Below, piece after piece: positions 39,306 through 48,731 of a stretch of 64,000 nt of DNA. Within the stretch, counting starts at the first letter, position 1; every line of letters starts with the position of its first letter. The position numbers were made by a program, and so were the translations under genes. The stretch is from NCBI RefSeq assembly GCF_002081825.1, contig NZ_MUKU01000016.1, forward strand, positions 44,749-108,748. Direction: 5' to 3'. The notes under the pieces are model-generated. The model was not told the origin of the DNA. It saw nothing but the letters and a program-made list of their open reading frames with translations, and ran no database searches. The stretch comes from Chromobacterium haemolyticum. Lineage in GTDB: Bacteria > Pseudomonadota > Gammaproteobacteria > Burkholderiales > Chromobacteriaceae.

Positions 39306-39340
39306 GGCGGCATTTTTATGCCGCCGCGCGTTTTCTTTAG
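39306..39340 (+). terminator. Terminator after the small lipoprotein gene
   Basis: GGCGGCAT-TTTT-ATGCCGCC followed after five bases by TTTTCTTT. Confidence 0.65.
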
Positions 39341-39401
39341 CGGATCTTTAGCCCCCTCTGACTAGGATGAGGTCGCACCCTAGCCAAAGGAGAAATCCAC
39401 C

Positions 39402-39971
39402 ATGCTGACCCTGCCCGACCTCTGCGGCCCGCAAGACATCCTGCTCAATCAAACCCTGGCCGACAAGGCCGCCCTGCTGGAACACGCCGCCTCCCAGCTG
39501 GCCCAGCGCCACGCCCTGCACCGCCCGACGCTGGCCGCAGCGCTGCATGAGCGCGAACAGGCCGGCAGCACCGCGCTCGGCCACGGCCTCGCGCTGCCGC
39601 ACGCCCGCATCGAGGGCCTGACGGAAGCCCGCGCGCTGCTGCTGCGGCTGCAAACCCCCATCGCCTTCGACGCCCCGGACCAACAAGCGGTGCATACCGC
39701 GCTGGTGCTCCTTTTGCCGCGGCAAAGCCGCGAAGCCCATCTGCATCTGCTGGCCAGCTGCGCACGCATGTTCGCGGAACGCCCGTTCCGCCAGGCGCTG
39801 GACCGCTGCCACAGCGCGCAGGCTCTCTATCACCTGCTGTGCGATTGGGCCGATCCGGAAGAATTGAACGACCCGCACTTCCTGCTGGACAGCAACCGCT
39901 ACTTCATGGACAGCGAAGCCAGCTTGCGGCCGGATTACACAGTGAAGCGCAAGATGGTGGCGCGTTTCTAA
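39402..39971 (+). CDS. PTS IIA domain protein (PtsN/fructose type)
   Basis: The 189-residue PTS EIIA type-2 domain has its phosphorylatable histidine at residue 67 in GHGLALPHARIEG. FDAPDQQAVHTALVLLLP near residue 90 and EAHLHLLASCARMF near 112 complete the fold. It is about 35 residues longer than PtsN at the C-terminus (NDPHFLLDSNRYFMDSEAS). No rpoN, hpf or IIBC gene is adjacent, so it is a stand-alone, probably regulatory, IIA. AAGGAGAAATCCACC is a strong ribosome site. Its TAA stop overlaps a family A repeat. Confidence 0.88.
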   Translation: MLTLPDLCGPQDILLNQTLADKAALLEHAASQLAQRHALHRPTLAAALHEREQAGSTALGHGLALPHARIEGLTEARALLLRLQTPIAFDAPDQQAVHTALVLLLPRQSREAHLHLLASCARMFAERPFRQALDRCHSAQALYHLLCDWADPEELNDPHFLLDSNRYFMDSEASLRPDYTVKRKMVARF

Positions 39972-40246
39972 AGAACGTGTTTACGATCTCGCGAGCTAAG
40001 AGCCTGTTCAAAGTCTGCTGCGCTTCAGCGATACGGCGTTGAAAACGAACTCAAAATGCTCATGTACCACTCGTACATTCCGCTTTTTCGCTCGTTTTCG
40101 CCTTGTCTCGCCCTTGCTCGCGAGACTTTGAACAGGCTCTAAGGCCTTGCGGCTGAGGAAGCGGAGTTTACAAGTAGTAAATGAACATTCCGAAGCCGCA
40201 CTCACCGTGCCACGTCTCGCGCAGCAGATCGTAAACCGGTTCCAAC
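39970..40246. repeat. Family A element, copy 5, interrupted by copy 6
   Basis: The outer plus-oriented copy begins AAAGAACGTGTTTACGATCT at the PTS gene stop codon and ends GCAGATCGTAAACCGGTTCC. It is split by a complete minus-oriented copy at 39999-40140 (ends AGAGCCTGTT and AACAGGCTCT). TA flanks the inner copy on both sides, which fits a TA target duplication. Confidence 0.8.
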
Positions 40247-40282
40247 AGCCAGCCTCACCGGGCTGGGTGTCCCCTCCCCGGC

Positions 40283-40807
40283 TTAGCTCTTCCTCTTCTT
40301 CCGCCCCAACTTACGCGGCAAGGCTTCCAGCTCATCCAGGCTGAGATGGAGGCGGTTCACCGCCTCCACATGCCTCGGCAGGTCCACCTGCTCCACCCCC
40401 AGATTCAACAACAACTCCAGATAGTTGAAGAAGCTCTTGCACAGGCGGCGGCGGTGGCCGCGTTGGCTGAAATCCATATCGCTGGCGATGCGGAACAGCA
40501 GCCCGCGCGCGGAGTGCTGGCGGTTGAGTTTCAGCATCTGCGCCAGATGGGCGGCGTACTGATGGCCCAAGGCGCGGGCTTCGAACTCATCCTTGGCTTC
40601 GGCAGGCTGCCAGTAATGCGGATAGGTACGGCCTTTGATGCGGCGGATGAAGGGCAGGCTGAGGTCTTTGGCGTGGGGGCCGGCAAAGCGGTAGCGCGAG
40701 CGCGGGCCTAGCGGCGGGAGTGGAGAGGCGTCTTGATGGACGTCTTGGGTTTCCGTAGCGGATGAAGTGAGTTCGATGCCTAGCACCGGACGGACAAGCT
40801 TTACCAT
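40283..40807 (-). CDS. Hypothetical protein, 174 residues
   Basis: The start at 40807 (MVKLVRPVLGIEL) follows an excellent AGGAGG six bases upstream. The protein is basic, without signal peptide or membrane segment. SRYRFAGPHAKDLSLPFIRRIKGRTYPHYW (in pieces) near residue 45 and a helical second half (HQYAAHLAQMLKLNRQ, CKSFFNYLELLLNLG) are seen, with a tail of LGRKKRKS. I do not recognise a family. Its long 5' leader contains an unusual inverted-repeat structure. Strong ribosome site and ordinary codon use argue that it is real. Confidence 0.65.
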   Translation of the reverse strand: MVKLVRPVLGIELTSSATETQDVHQDASPLPPLGPRSRYRFAGPHAKDLSLPFIRRIKGRTYPHYWQPAEAKDEFEARALGHQYAAHLAQMLKLNRQHSARGLLFRIASDMDFSQRGHRRRLCKSFFNYLELLLNLGVEQVDLPRHVEAVNRLHLSLDELEALPRKLGRKKRKS

Positions 40808-40868
40808 TTGCAACCTCCTGAGCAGAAGGGCCCGGCCGCAAGGCGGCAGGGCGGGCACATGACAAGAG

Positions 40869-41013
40869 TTAGCCTACCGGTGAGTTCTTACGAAAGCCGG
40901 CGCGCCCGCGAGGGCGCCACTTGCCATGGCCCGCCCGAATAGGCAAAGCAATGGCCGCGGATACGCTGTGGAAACAGCGCATCCGCGGTAAGAACTCATA
41001 AGCGGGAGGCTAA
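40869..41013 (-). other. Long imperfect inverted-repeat element, possible structured RNA leader
   Basis: TTAGCCT (40869-40875) plus TGAGTTCTTAC (40881-40891) pair with GTAAGAACTCA (40988-40998) plus AGGCTAA (41007-41013): 18 pairs in two blocks. Inside lies a strong hairpin, 40955-40969 with 40974-40988 (14 of 15 positions pair, GGAA loop), a GC-rich hairpin at about 40899-40918 and a small TTGCC/GGCAA stem (40921-40946). The whole thing forms a closed multi-branch structure upstream of the gene at 40807. It could be a structured RNA or a MITE. Confidence 0.5.
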
Positions 41014-41272
41014 TCCCGAGCGCCGCGATTGCTGCGGCGCGGGGGCTATTGTTGGGGAGGAGCGGGAGGGCGTCAAGCCGGCGGCATCCGGCGGGATGGG
41101 AATAGCCGCGCCTAGGGTGCTGCGCGCCGAGGATGGGCCGGCTCTAAATGATCATGCGTATAGCGGACTCAATGTCCTTGGCAATAAACCTCTCCAAAAA
41201 CATCGCAAAAAGCGCCAAAAAGCGGTTAAACATTGACTGTGCGTCGTTAGGCGAGGCTTGAAGCGGCGCGAA
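41014..41272. other. Intergenic region, no gene seen
   Basis: 260 bp between the inverted-repeat element and the SDR gene end. A small hairpin CGCCGC...GCGGCG is at 41021-41038. The part next to the SDR gene (41150-41235) is A-rich. No open frame with a ribosome site is visible. Confidence 0.4.
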
Positions 41273-42034
41273 TCACAGCTTGCTGATCGACACCCCGCCA
41301 TCAACCATCAACGCCGCGCCAGTGACGAAGCTGGACGCGTCCGACGCCAGGAACAAGGCCGCGCGCGCAATCTCCTCCGGCGCGGCCATGCGCTTGAGCG
41401 CGTGCAGGCCGGCCACCGCCTCACGTTGCTCCGGCGTCGCCGCCGCGGCGCGGCCCATCTCGGTGTCGGTGCCGCCCGGCAACAAGGCGTTGACGCGCAG
41501 GCCCCGTGCGCCGTATTCCGCCGCCAGCGTGCGCGCCAGGCCCACCAGCCCCGCTTTGCTGGCCGCGTACGCGGCCATCCCGGGGAAGCCGATGGCGTGG
41601 CCGACGAAGGACGAGGTGAAAATCATCGAGCCGCCGCCTTGCAGCAAAGCCGGCAACTGGTGCTTGGCGCACAAAAAGGCGCTGCTCAGATTACCGTCCA
41701 GCGTCGCGCGCCAGTCCTCCAGGGAAATCTGATCCAGGCTGCCCAAGGCGCCCAGGCTGCCGGCATTATTGAAAGCGATGTCTAGGCCGCCGAATCTATC
41801 CAACGCCAGCTCCACCGCCGCACGCGCGCAATCCTCCGAGGTGAGATCCCCGGCCAAGGCCGCCGCCTGACCGCCGTCGGCGACGATTTCCGACACCAGC
41901 CGGTCCAGCTTGGCCGCGCGCCGCGCCACCAACACCACGCGCGCGCCTTCGCTCGCGAACAGCCTGGCCGCCGCCATGCCAATGCCGGAACTGGCGCCGG
42001 TGACGATGGCGGTTTTATTGATCAATGCGCTCAT
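41273..42034 (-). CDS. Short-chain dehydrogenase/reductase (classical SDR)
   Basis: The 253-residue protein has the NAD(P) motif TGASSGIGMAAARLF near residue 13, NNAGSLGAL near 90, the catalytic serine in IFTSSFVGHAIGF and YAASKAG with the Tyr-x3-Lys pair near 158. It ends with the glucose-1-dehydrogenase-like FLASDASSFVTGAALMVDGGVS. The Ala/Arg after the second strand (VARRAAKLDRL) suggests NADP(H) preference. Substrate unknown. AGGAGGAAACCC precedes the ATG. Confidence 0.92.
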   Translation of the reverse strand: MSALINKTAIVTGASSGIGMAAARLFASEGARVVLVARRAAKLDRLVSEIVADGGQAAALAGDLTSEDCARAAVELALDRFGGLDIAFNNAGSLGALGSLDQISLEDWRATLDGNLSSAFLCAKHQLPALLQGGGSMIFTSSFVGHAIGFPGMAAYAASKAGLVGLARTLAAEYGARGLRVNALLPGGTDTEMGRAAAATPEQREAVAGLHALKRMAAPEEIARAALFLASDASSFVTGAALMVDGGVSISKL

Positions 42035-42148
42035 TGGGTTTCCTCCTGAAAGTGAATGAGGCCCACGCCGGTCTTCGGTGCGGTGACAACTTCAGTTTCA
42101 GGCCGGCAAACCCGTTTGGCATTCCGATTCTTGCTGACTTGATGCGCG

Positions 42149-42250
42149 GTTTCTGAGAAAGCGGAATGTACGAGTGGTACATGAGCATTTTGAAGCAGTA
42201 CTCACCGTGCCACGTCTCACGACGCGCAGCAGATCGTGAACAGGCTCTAA
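42149..42250 (+). repeat. Family A element, copy 7 (left-truncated)
   Basis: Retains GAGAAAGCGGAATGTACGAG, GTACATGAGCATTTTGAAGC and the right end GCAGATCGTGAACAGGCTCTAA; the left terminal repeat is missing. Its right end supplies the TAG stop of the minus-strand DUF2789 gene. Confidence 0.75.
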
Positions 42251-42480
42251 GCCACCTGCAACAACACCGCCAGCTCATCCACCTCCTCGCTCCAGTCCGC
42301 GTCCTCGGCCAGAGCCTGGCGCAGGAAATCCGCCTGCGCCGGCGTCCAGAACGGCGCGTCGGCCAGCACCGCGTTGCGCGGCAAGGGATGGCTGGCGATG
42401 AAGGCGCGAATGGCGGCGGGTTCGTCCGCCAGGCCCAACTGGCGGAACAGGCCGGACAGAGAGTGCTCGCTGGTGTCCAT
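42247..42480 (-). CDS. DUF2789 protein
   Basis: The 77-residue protein begins MDTSEHSLSGLFRQLGL and contains IASHPLPRNAVLADAPFWTP and AQADFLRQALAEDADWSEEV, the full DUF2789 pattern. The start at 42480 follows AGGAGAAGCGTC. Small cytoplasmic protein of unknown function, found in proteobacteria. The last codons VA are followed directly by a TAG stop that belongs to the end of a repeat element, so the C-terminus may have been set by that insertion. Confidence 0.88.
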   Translation of the reverse strand: MDTSEHSLSGLFRQLGLADEPAAIRAFIASHPLPRNAVLADAPFWTPAQADFLRQALAEDADWSEEVDELAVLLQVA

Positions 42481-42595
42481 GACGCTTCTCCTGTGAAGGG
42501 ATGTCTGATGATAGACCCGAATCGACGATGCCGCCGCCGACCCTTGCGCCATGAAAAACGGCGGCCGCGGCCGCCGTTTGCTCATAAGCTCAAAC

Positions 42596-44569
<1,974 letters not shown>

Positions 44570-44604
44570 TCAGTCCGACAAGACCGGGCCGAAAGCAGCT
44601 TACG

Positions 44605-44734
44605 CTTCCCTACGCCGGTATTATCCGGGTCAGGTTCCAAGGGTGTTTCTCACCCGCGCAACAATCTTTAACGATTATCCTATCCTTTCAAGGATATGGA
44701 TCATCTTGCCGACCGTCGCGCAGGACCCCTAGCG
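44605..44734 (-). ncRNA. TPP riboswitch (THI element) upstream of thiC
   Basis: On the minus strand the conserved core is visible: GGGGTCC near 44730, the TGAGA box in GCGGGTGAGAAACACCC near 44650, and CCTGACCCGGATAATACCGG followed by CGTAGGGAAG down to 44605. These are the pyrimidine- and pyrophosphate-binding halves of the TPP aptamer. Between them the P3 arm is long, with a nested hairpin built on TATCCTT/AAGGATA. The 100 nt after the aptamer hold GC-rich pairing near the thiC ribosome site, suggesting control of translation. Confidence 0.92.
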
Positions 44735-44833
44735 ATGCTGTGAAGGTACGGCAAATGTGGGATAATCGCAAGTTATCGTCATGACACGCCGCCGCGTTTT
44801 TCTTGCGGCGACAAGCCCCTCCGGAGTGAGCTG

Positions 44834-45493
44834 ATGGATTTTGAGAATGCCCGTTTCAACATGGTCGAGCAGCAGATTCGTCCGTGGGACGTACTTGACA
44901 CTAATGTGCTGGACCTGCTGTTTCACGTGAAACGCGAACAGTTCGTCGCCGCCGACAAACGCAGCCTGGCCTTTGTCGACACCGAGTTGCCACTGCCCAA
45001 CGGCAGCTTCATGCTGCAGCCCAAAATGGAAGCGCGCCTGGCTCAGGACGCCGCCGTCCAGCCCCAGGACAAAATTCTGGAAATCGGCACCGGTAGCGGC
45101 TATCTGACCGCCTTGCTGGCCAAGCTGGGCCAACATGTTTACAGCGTGGAAATCGACCCCGCCCAGCGCGAAGCCGCGGCCGCCAACCTTAAGCAAGCCG
45201 GCATCGCCAACGTGACTCTGGTGGAAGGCGACGGCGTGCTGGGCCTGCCGCAACAAGCGCCGTTCGACGTGATCGTGGTCGGCGGTTCGCTGCCGGTGGT
45301 GCCGCAGGAACTGAAAGACCAGCTGGCCGTGGGCGGCCGCCTGATCATGGTGGCGGGCGATCTGCCGGTGATGACCTGCAAGCTGATCAAGCGCGAAACC
45401 GAAGCCAGCTTCAGCGAAACCGGCCTGTTCGAAACCTGTATCGCCCGCCTGGCCAAGGCGGAAGCGGTAGAGCCGGAACGCTTCGCGTTTTGA
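44834..45493 (+). CDS. pcm: Protein-L-isoaspartate O-methyltransferase
   Basis: The 219-residue SAM-dependent enzyme repairs isoaspartyl residues. FNMVEQQIRPWDVLD near the N-terminus is typical; the SAM motif is ILEIGTGSGYLTALLAKLG near residue 77, with VYSVEIDP following. FDVIVVGGSLPVVPQEL near 145 replaces the usual acidic DxI post-motif. This variant, common in betaproteobacteria, has G-S where many Pcm have A-A. GGAGTGAGCTG precedes the ATG. Its TGA stop overlaps the rhodanese start (TGATG), so the two are co-translated. Confidence 0.9.
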   Translation: MDFENARFNMVEQQIRPWDVLDTNVLDLLFHVKREQFVAADKRSLAFVDTELPLPNGSFMLQPKMEARLAQDAAVQPQDKILEIGTGSGYLTALLAKLGQHVYSVEIDPAQREAAAANLKQAGIANVTLVEGDGVLGLPQQAPFDVIVVGGSLPVVPQELKDQLAVGGRLIMVAGDLPVMTCKLIKRETEASFSETGLFETCIARLAKAEAVEPERFAF

Positions 45494-45816
45494 TGGTTCA
45501 GGAAATCCGCGCCCGCGATCTGGCGGCGACGCTGGCCGACACCGCCGCGGAGCCGCCGGTGCTGCTGGACGTGCGCGAAGCGTGGGAAGTGCAGCTGTGC
45601 ATGATTCCCGGCTCGCGGCACATCCCGATGAATCTGATCCCGCTGCGCATGAGCGAGCTGCCAGACGCGCCCATCGTGGTGATCTGCCACCACGGCGTGC
45701 GCAGCGCGCACGTGGCGCGCTTTCTGCTGGACGCCGGCTTCGAACAGGTGCTGAGCCTGGCCGGCGGCGTGGAAGCCTGGGCCGCGGAAGTGGACCCGCA
45801 AATGGCGCGTTACTGA
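45493..45816 (+). CDS. Rhodanese-like domain protein
   Basis: The 107-residue single-domain rhodanese has LLDVREAWEVQLCMIPGS near residue 25 and the active-site loop VVICHHGVRSAHVARFL near 60, with the catalytic cysteine in CHHGVRS. It transfers sulfane sulfur or serves as a redox module. The ATG at 45493 shares one base with the pcm stop. A pcm-rhodanese pair is a common arrangement in betaproteobacteria, often followed by tolC; here ung follows instead. Confidence 0.92.
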   Translation: MVQEIRARDLAATLADTAAEPPVLLDVREAWEVQLCMIPGSRHIPMNLIPLRMSELPDAPIVVICHHGVRSAHVARFLLDAGFEQVLSLAGGVEAWAAEVDPQMARY

Positions 45817-45842
45817 TACGTTCTCCATCAGCGCGCATCGCC

Positions 45843-45868
45843 AGCCGTTCCTGCGGGAACGGCTTTTT
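45843..45868 (+). terminator. Terminator after pcm-rhodanese
   Basis: AGCCGTTCC-TGCG-GGAACGGCT with a TTTTT tail. Confidence 0.85.
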
Positions 45869-45932
45869 CATGGAACGAAACCGGCTTGCCGGATTCCAAT
45901 CCTCCTCACGATAGCAAGAGTCGTAATCTTCC

Positions 45933-46655
45933 ATGCAAGCATTGTCTTACCTGTCTCCCGCCCTAGCCCGCGTTCATCCGGCTTGGGAGCAAGTACTGTC
46001 AACACCGGCCATTCAACAGCAACTAGCCGGCATCGATCGGGAACTGCAAGCTCAGCAAGCGCAGGGAAAAGTCCTCTTCCCGCCTGCGCCCTTGACCTTC
46101 AACGCGCTGACCTTCACAGCGCCGGCCGATGTCCGCGTAGTGATACTGGGGCAAGATCCCTACCATGGCGACGGCGAGGCGATGGGCCTGTCGTTTTCCG
46201 TGCCGCCCGGCGTGCGGGTGCCGCCCAGCTTGCGCAATCTGTACAAGGAACTGGCGACGGATCTGGGCTGCGGCGTGCCCAATAGCGGCGACCTGACCCA
46301 CTGGGCGCAACAAGGCGTGCTGCTGCTCAACAGCGTATTCACCGTAGAGCGGGACAAGGCCGGCAGCCACGCCAAACTGGGCTGGCAAATGGTCAGCGAC
46401 GCGCTGATAGACGCCGTCAACGCGCAAAGCGCCGGCTGCGTGTTCCTGTTGTGGGGCAATTGGGCCAAAACCAAGGCCGAGCGCATCGACGCCAGCCGCC
46501 ACCTGGTGCTGGACGCCGCCCATCCGTCGCCGCTGTCCGCCAGCCGGGGCTTCCACGGCTGCCGCCATTTTTCGCAAGTCAACGCCTGGCTGTTGTCGCG
46601 CGGCCGCGGCGCCGTCGAGTGGGGTGCCCCGGCGCCGCAGAACAAGCTGTTCTGA
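45933..46655 (+). CDS. ung: Uracil-DNA glycosylase, family 1
   Basis: The 240-residue enzyme removes uracil from DNA. The catalytic motif VVILGQDPYHGDGEAMGLSF (water-activating Asp) is near residue 70, the leucine-intercalation motif HPSPLSASRGF near 205, and LLLNSVFTVERDKAGSH near 130. The N-terminal 50 residues are ordinary for the family. Single gene between two small intergenic gaps. Family assignment is unambiguous. Confidence 0.96.
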   Translation: MQALSYLSPALARVHPAWEQVLSTPAIQQQLAGIDRELQAQQAQGKVLFPPAPLTFNALTFTAPADVRVVILGQDPYHGDGEAMGLSFSVPPGVRVPPSLRNLYKELATDLGCGVPNSGDLTHWAQQGVLLLNSVFTVERDKAGSHAKLGWQMVSDALIDAVNAQSAGCVFLLWGNWAKTKAERIDASRHLVLDAAHPSPLSASRGFHGCRHFSQVNAWLLSRGRGAVEWGAPAPQNKLF

Positions 46656-46758
46656 TCCAGAACGCGGGCAGGCGCCCCCGTTCCTGCCCGTTTGACTCTT
46701 TTCCGCCGCGCCGGCATGGCCTAAGCTAGGGCTCCCGCCTCTATCCCGTGTTAGCGCC

Positions 46759-48066
46759 GTGGAAATTCTCGTCCTGCTGTGTCTGATTCTGCTCAATGGC
46801 CTGTTCGCCATGGCGGAAATCGCCATCGTTTCTTCCCGCAAGGTCCGCCTGCTGCAACGCGCGGACGACGGCCAACGCGGCGCGCAAGCCGCGCTGAAAC
46901 TGGCCAACGACCCCAGCCGCTTCCTGTCCACGGTGCAGATAGGCATCACCTCGATCAGCATCCTGTCCGGCGTTTACGGCGAGGCCGCGCTGTCCGAACA
47001 ACTGCGCCGGGCGATGCAGGACTATCCCCTGCTGGAGCCCTACAGCAAGCCGCTGTCGGTGGCGCTGATGGTGTTCATCATCACCCTGCTCTCGCTGATC
47101 TTCGGCGAACTGGTGCCCAAGCGGCTGGCGCTGCTCAACCCGGAAGCGGTGGCCACCACGCTGGCGCGGCCCATGCTACTGCTGTCGCGACTCAGCGCGC
47201 CGCTGGTCCAGGCCCTGAGCCGCTGCACCGACGGTCTGCTGCGGCTCTTAGGTGCCAAGAAGAGTAGCGACCCGTCCATCACCGAGGAGGAAATCCGGGT
47301 GCTGATGGAACAAGGCGCGGACGAAGGGGTGTTTGACCGCGCCGAACAGGAGCTGGTGGCCAATATCTTCCGCCTGGACAACCGCAAGGTGGCGGCGGCC
47401 ATGACGCCGCGCAAGGACATCGTGGCGCTGGATCTGGACGATGCGCCCGAATTGAACCACCGCCTGCTGCAAAACCACCATTTCAACCATTTCCCGGTCT
47501 GCCGCGGCGGCGTGGAGCAAATCGTCGGCGTGCTGCACGCCAAACGCGTGCTGGACCGCATGCTGGCCGGGGAACAAGCCGACGTCGCCGCCGAACTGTC
47601 CCAGCCGCTCTACGTGCCCGCCAAGATCACCTTGATGCAGCTGCTGGAGCAGTTCAAGCAAACCCGCCATCATATGGCGCTGGTGGTGGACGAATACGGC
47701 GAGCTGGAAGGCCTGGTGACGATGAACGACGTGCTGGAAGCCATCGTCGGCGATATGCCAGCGATCAGCGCTGAAAACGACGACATCGCCCAGCGAGAGG
47801 ACGGCAGCTGGCTGATAGACGGCATGCTGTCGCTGGACCGCTTCAAGGAGTTTTTCGACATAGACGAGGCGCTGCCGGGCGAAGCCGGCGGCAATATCCA
47901 CACCCTGGGCGGCATGGTGATGTTCCAGCTGGGCCGGGTGCCCAGCGTCACCGACCGTTTCGACTGGAACGGCTTCGGCTTCGAAGTGGTGGACATGGAC
48001 AAGACCCGGGTAGACAAGATCCTGCTCACCCGACTGCCGACGCTGCCGGCCGACGACGGCATTTAG
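46759..48066 (+). CDS. Hemolysin-like transporter, CNNM/CorC (TlyC) family
   Basis: The 435-residue protein starts with GTG at 46759 (MEILVLLCLILLNGLFAMAEIAIVS in pieces), which keeps the first membrane segment; no ATG does. The DUF21 domain has four membrane segments (residues 1-190). Two CBS domains follow (about 210-330: MTPRKDIVALDLDD and FPVCRGGVEQIVGV) and then a CorC_HlyC domain (about 345-430: DGMLSLDRFKEFFDI, HTLGGMVMFQLGRVP). Proteins of this family act in Mg2+ or Co2+ efflux and are not proven hemolysins. The TAG stop overlaps a family A repeat. Confidence 0.9.
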   Translation: MEILVLLCLILLNGLFAMAEIAIVSSRKVRLLQRADDGQRGAQAALKLANDPSRFLSTVQIGITSISILSGVYGEAALSEQLRRAMQDYPLLEPYSKPLSVALMVFIITLLSLIFGELVPKRLALLNPEAVATTLARPMLLLSRLSAPLVQALSRCTDGLLRLLGAKKSSDPSITEEEIRVLMEQGADEGVFDRAEQELVANIFRLDNRKVAAAMTPRKDIVALDLDDAPELNHRLLQNHHFNHFPVCRGGVEQIVGVLHAKRVLDRMLAGEQADVAAELSQPLYVPAKITLMQLLEQFKQTRHHMALVVDEYGELEGLVTMNDVLEAIVGDMPAISAENDDIAQREDGSWLIDGMLSLDRFKEFFDIDEALPGEAGGNIHTLGGMVMFQLGRVPSVTDRFDWNGFGFEVVDMDKTRVDKILLTRLPTLPADDGI

Positions 48067-48221
48067 AACCTGTTTACGATCTCGCGAGCCAGGGCGAGAC
48101 AAGACGAAAAGCGCTGAGAAAGCGGAATGCACAGGTGGTAGGCGAGCATTCTTAAGCGGTTTTCAACGCCTCCTGCTTAAAGTCCCGCCGCAGCGCCGCA
48201 GACCGTCAACGGGTTCTTAAG
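48063..48221 (+). repeat. Family A element, copy 8
   Basis: Starts TTTAGAACCTGTTTACGATC within the TAG stop of the CorC-like gene and ends CAACGGGTTCTTAAG. Interior GCGAGACAAGACGAAAAGCG and GAGAAAGCGGAATGCACAGG. Longest copy, with extra bases in the right half. Confidence 0.8.
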
Positions 48222-48224
48222 CGC

Positions 48225-48731
48225 TCAGCCCAGCAAGCGCCCGCATACCGTGCTGCGACGGCTGCCGCTAGCGCGGCGTTCCCAATCGTCGAAGCTGGCC
48301 AGTTCGACGAAACCCGCCTTGCGCATCATGCCGCCGGACGCGGCGTTTTCCTCGTGGCGGTCCGCCGTCACCCAGCGCGCGCCGCGCGCGGCCAGATCCT
48401 CGCAAGCCTGTCGCAACAACAAGCTGCCCAGCCCCTGCCCGGCCTGATCGCGCCGCACCACCGCCTCCATGATGTAGCCGGCGGCGTCCGCCGCCACGTC
48501 AGCCGGCCGGTGTTGGGGAAAAGCGTCGTGCAGCCGATACAGGATGGCGGCGCCCAGCAGGCCGTCTCGCTCGAACAAGGCCGCCCAGGCTTCGCCGGCA
48601 GCCACCTGGCGCAAACTCTGCTCCACCCCGTCCGCCGGCAGCCAGTTCCACGGATTGGGTCCGTGCTCCGTGATCAGCGTCCGCAACGCGTCCACATCCC
48701 CCGCCCCGGCCAAACGATATTGCCAACTCAT
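48225..48731 (-). CDS. GNAT-family N-acetyltransferase
   Basis: The 168-residue protein starts at 48731 after AAAGGA. The acetyl-CoA loop is VVRRDQAGQGLGSLLLRQAC near residue 90. GARWVTADRHEENAASGGMMRKAGF follows in pieces. Its start overlaps the TGA of the LD-carboxypeptidase gene (ATGA), so the two are translationally coupled. Substrate unknown; the coupling hints at a link to cell-wall peptides but proves nothing. Confidence 0.87.
   Translation of the reverse strand: MSWQYRLAGAGDVDALRTLITEHGPNPWNWLPADGVEQSLRQVAAGEAWAALFERDGLLGAAILYRLHDAFPQHRPADVAADAAGYIMEAVVRRDQAGQGLGSLLLRQACEDLAARGARWVTADRHEENAASGGMMRKAGFVELASFDDWERRASGSRRSTVCGRLLG

Noticed and set aside
40869..41013. Integron attC site
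   Set aside because: The long inverted repeat is suggestive, but the core GTTRRRY/RYYYAAC boxes are not met and no integrase gene is in view.
46759..48066. Hemolysin toxin
   Set aside because: TlyC/hemolysin names in this family are historical; the DUF21-CBS-CorC layout points to metal-ion transport.
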